Positions 5,148 to 5,975 of a DNA stretch of 5,975 bases are shown here, in pieces. A program made the position numbers and the translations under genes. The stretch is from assembly GCA_041753515.1 (NCBI GenBank), contig JBGSUE010000015.1, forward strand, positions 1 to 5,975. The letters run 5' to 3'. The DNA is from JBGSUE01 sp041753515 (GTDB lineage: Bacteria; Patescibacteriota; Microgenomatia; UBA10105; UBA927). How positions within the stretch are numbered: position 1 is the first letter of the stretch; each line of letters begins with the position of its first letter. The notes beneath the pieces were generated by a model. That model did not search any database, was not told where the DNA came from, and worked only from the letters and a program-made list of their open reading frames with translations.

Positions 5148-5762
5148 ATGAGGAAGAGATTTCTTTCGGTAGCGGGAGTTATGGGAAGCGGTAAGACCAC
5201 TGCGGCGAGATTTCTTGCCCGTGAATTGGACTATACGCTGGTGGAAGAAAATTTTGCAGACAATGCGTTTTTACCTCGTTTTTATAAAGATATGAAGCGG
5301 TGGGCTTTTCATTCCCAAACATTTTTTCTGATGGAGAAAATGAATCAGCTTTTATCCATAGCTCCTCAATCGGTTCAGGATACTCCTATTTATCAGGATG
5401 TATATTCCTATGCCCAAGCACAGCATATCTTGGGAAATATTGATGATGCAGAATGGAAGCTTTATGTGAAAATTTTTACGTCACTGGAGGAACATATTCC
5501 GGTACCTGACGCAATTATTTTTCTGGATGTAACGGTGGATGAAGTAATCAGAAGAATAAAAGCCCGTGACCGTTCCTTTGAAAAAAAGATTCCGCACTCT
5601 TACATTGGGCTATTGGACAAACTTTTACGTGATTGGGTACAAATAAATAAAAAAATAAGAATTATTCAAATTCCAACGGATGCTTTGAATTTAGTAAATA
5701 ATAAAAAAGATCAGCACATGTTCATGGAATTGGTAAAAAACAATTTAGCAATGTTGCAATGA
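5148..5762 (+). CDS. Deoxynucleoside kinase family protein (dNK/dGK/dAK-like)
   Basis: Probably phosphorylates a deoxynucleoside from NTP in the salvage pathway; substrate cannot be read from sequence. The 204 residues show the family order: P-loop GVMGSGKT at 10-17, Glu34 in VEEN as candidate general base, FLPRFYKDMKRWAF at 41-54 then Q57, DTPIYQDVYSYA at 78-89, PDAIIFLDV at 120-128, and the arginine-rich lid RRIKARDRSFE at 135-145. Length is typical of bacterial members (about 200-220). An oddity: the usual D/E-R-S motif reads D78-T79-P80, so the conserved Arg that lies near the catalytic Glu is missing. This may be a lineage variant, a changed substrate range or reduced activity. ATG 5148 places the P-loop at the usual position; no Shine-Dalgarno motif precedes it. 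It is divergent from glmS and overlaps the next gene by four bases (ATGA), so the two are probably co-translated. Confidence 0.85.
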   Translation: MRKRFLSVAGVMGSGKTTAARFLARELDYTLVEENFADNAFLPRFYKDMKRWAFHSQTFFLMEKMNQLLSIAPQSVQDTPIYQDVYSYAQAQHILGNIDDAEWKLYVKIFTSLEEHIPVPDAIIFLDVTVDEVIRRIKARDRSFEKKIPHSYIGLLDKLLRDWVQINKKIRIIQIPTDALNLVNNKKDQHMFMELVKNNLAMLQ

Positions 5763-5975
5763 AACAATTACGTGATATCAAGATGATTTGCTGGGATTTG
5801 GATGGAACTTTCTATCCGCTTCGTCCTGAAATATGGGCGGATATATTCAATGCTCAGTACCAGGTCATAATGAACCATACAGGATGGAGTGAAGAGAAGG
5901 CAAAAGAGGAACATGCAAAGATATATAAAGTACGTACCCAGAGCAGCCAGGATGCTGTAGCCAGGATCTGCAACA
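5759..5975 (+). CDS. HAD-superfamily hydrolase, N-terminal part (3' end outside window)
   Basis: The first 72 codons of a protein beginning MKQLRDIKMICWDLDGTFYP. The WDLDGT sequence is HAD motif I: Asp13 would be the nucleophile and Asp15 the acid/base of a phosphatase-type reaction. The rest of the visible part is a helical, charged stretch consistent with the start of a cap domain; motifs II to IV lie outside the window, so the substrate is unknown. Its ATG overlaps the TGA of the deoxynucleoside kinase (ATGA), which suggests translational coupling and makes a role in nucleotide metabolism, such as a 5'-nucleotidase, a reasonable but unproven guess. The DLDxTxYP form also occurs in pyrimidine 5'-nucleotidase-like HADs. 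Confidence 0.8.
   Translation, partial: MKQLRDIKMICWDLDGTFYPLRPEIWADIFNAQYQVIMNHTGWSEEKAKEEHAKIYKVRTQSSQDAVARICN

Overview
The window reads as a fragment of a bacterial chromosome. It most resembles a Candidate Phyla Radiation lineage (Patescibacteria, Microgenomates-like). I base that on very tight gene packing, no Shine-Dalgarno motif at any visible start, short Pro/Thr linkers of the PTPTP type in exported proteins, and a short AT-rich repeat insertion inside glmS. The assignment is inference. TGA is used as an ordinary stop (dcd, gene B, gene E, the kinase), so this is not a UGA-recoding lineage. Known genes are housekeeping: dCTP deaminase (3' end), GlmS, a deoxynucleoside kinase and the start of a HAD-family hydrolase.

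Layout. Positions 1-245 hold the last 80 codons of dcd on the + strand. Positions 298-3297 hold five head-to-tail genes, here called A to E, with gaps of 1 to 15 bp. All encode small exported or membrane-anchored cysteine-rich proteins. On the - strand, converging on the array and overlapping its last gene by 14 bp, lies a complete glmS (3284-5089). A 58-bp divergent intergenic region separates glmS from a + strand deoxynucleoside kinase (5148-5762). The kinase overlaps the next gene, a HAD-like hydrolase cut by the window end, by ATGA.

The five-gene array is the unusual part. Each protein starts with a 42-43 residue module: short cytoplasmic head, one membrane segment, then a conserved FDxRS(R/Q)A motif. 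After that come interchangeable cysteine modules joined by Pro/Thr linkers. Counted by hand, the modules hold exactly 6 or 12 cysteines: B and E have 6, A has 12+6, C has 12+6+6, and D has 6+12+12+6. D contains the module types of its neighbours in one chain, so the array looks like module shuffling. A and D share a perfect 102-bp repeat over the anchor region although their exported parts have diverged strongly. B and E are near-identical in protein but differ at many synonymous sites, except for one 47-bp perfect block. I recognise no named family with certainty. The 6-Cys module ending in CC resembles clip or beta-defensin spacing.

How the genes fit together: dcd, the kinase and perhaps the HAD hydrolase point to deoxynucleotide supply and salvage. 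GlmS feeds UDP-GlcNAc and cell-envelope synthesis. The array probably builds disulfide-rich surface or secreted proteins, with function unknown (adhesion, partner recognition or toxin-like roles are all possible). No intergenic stretch exceeds 60 bp and no RNA gene, CRISPR array or insertion sequence is visible.
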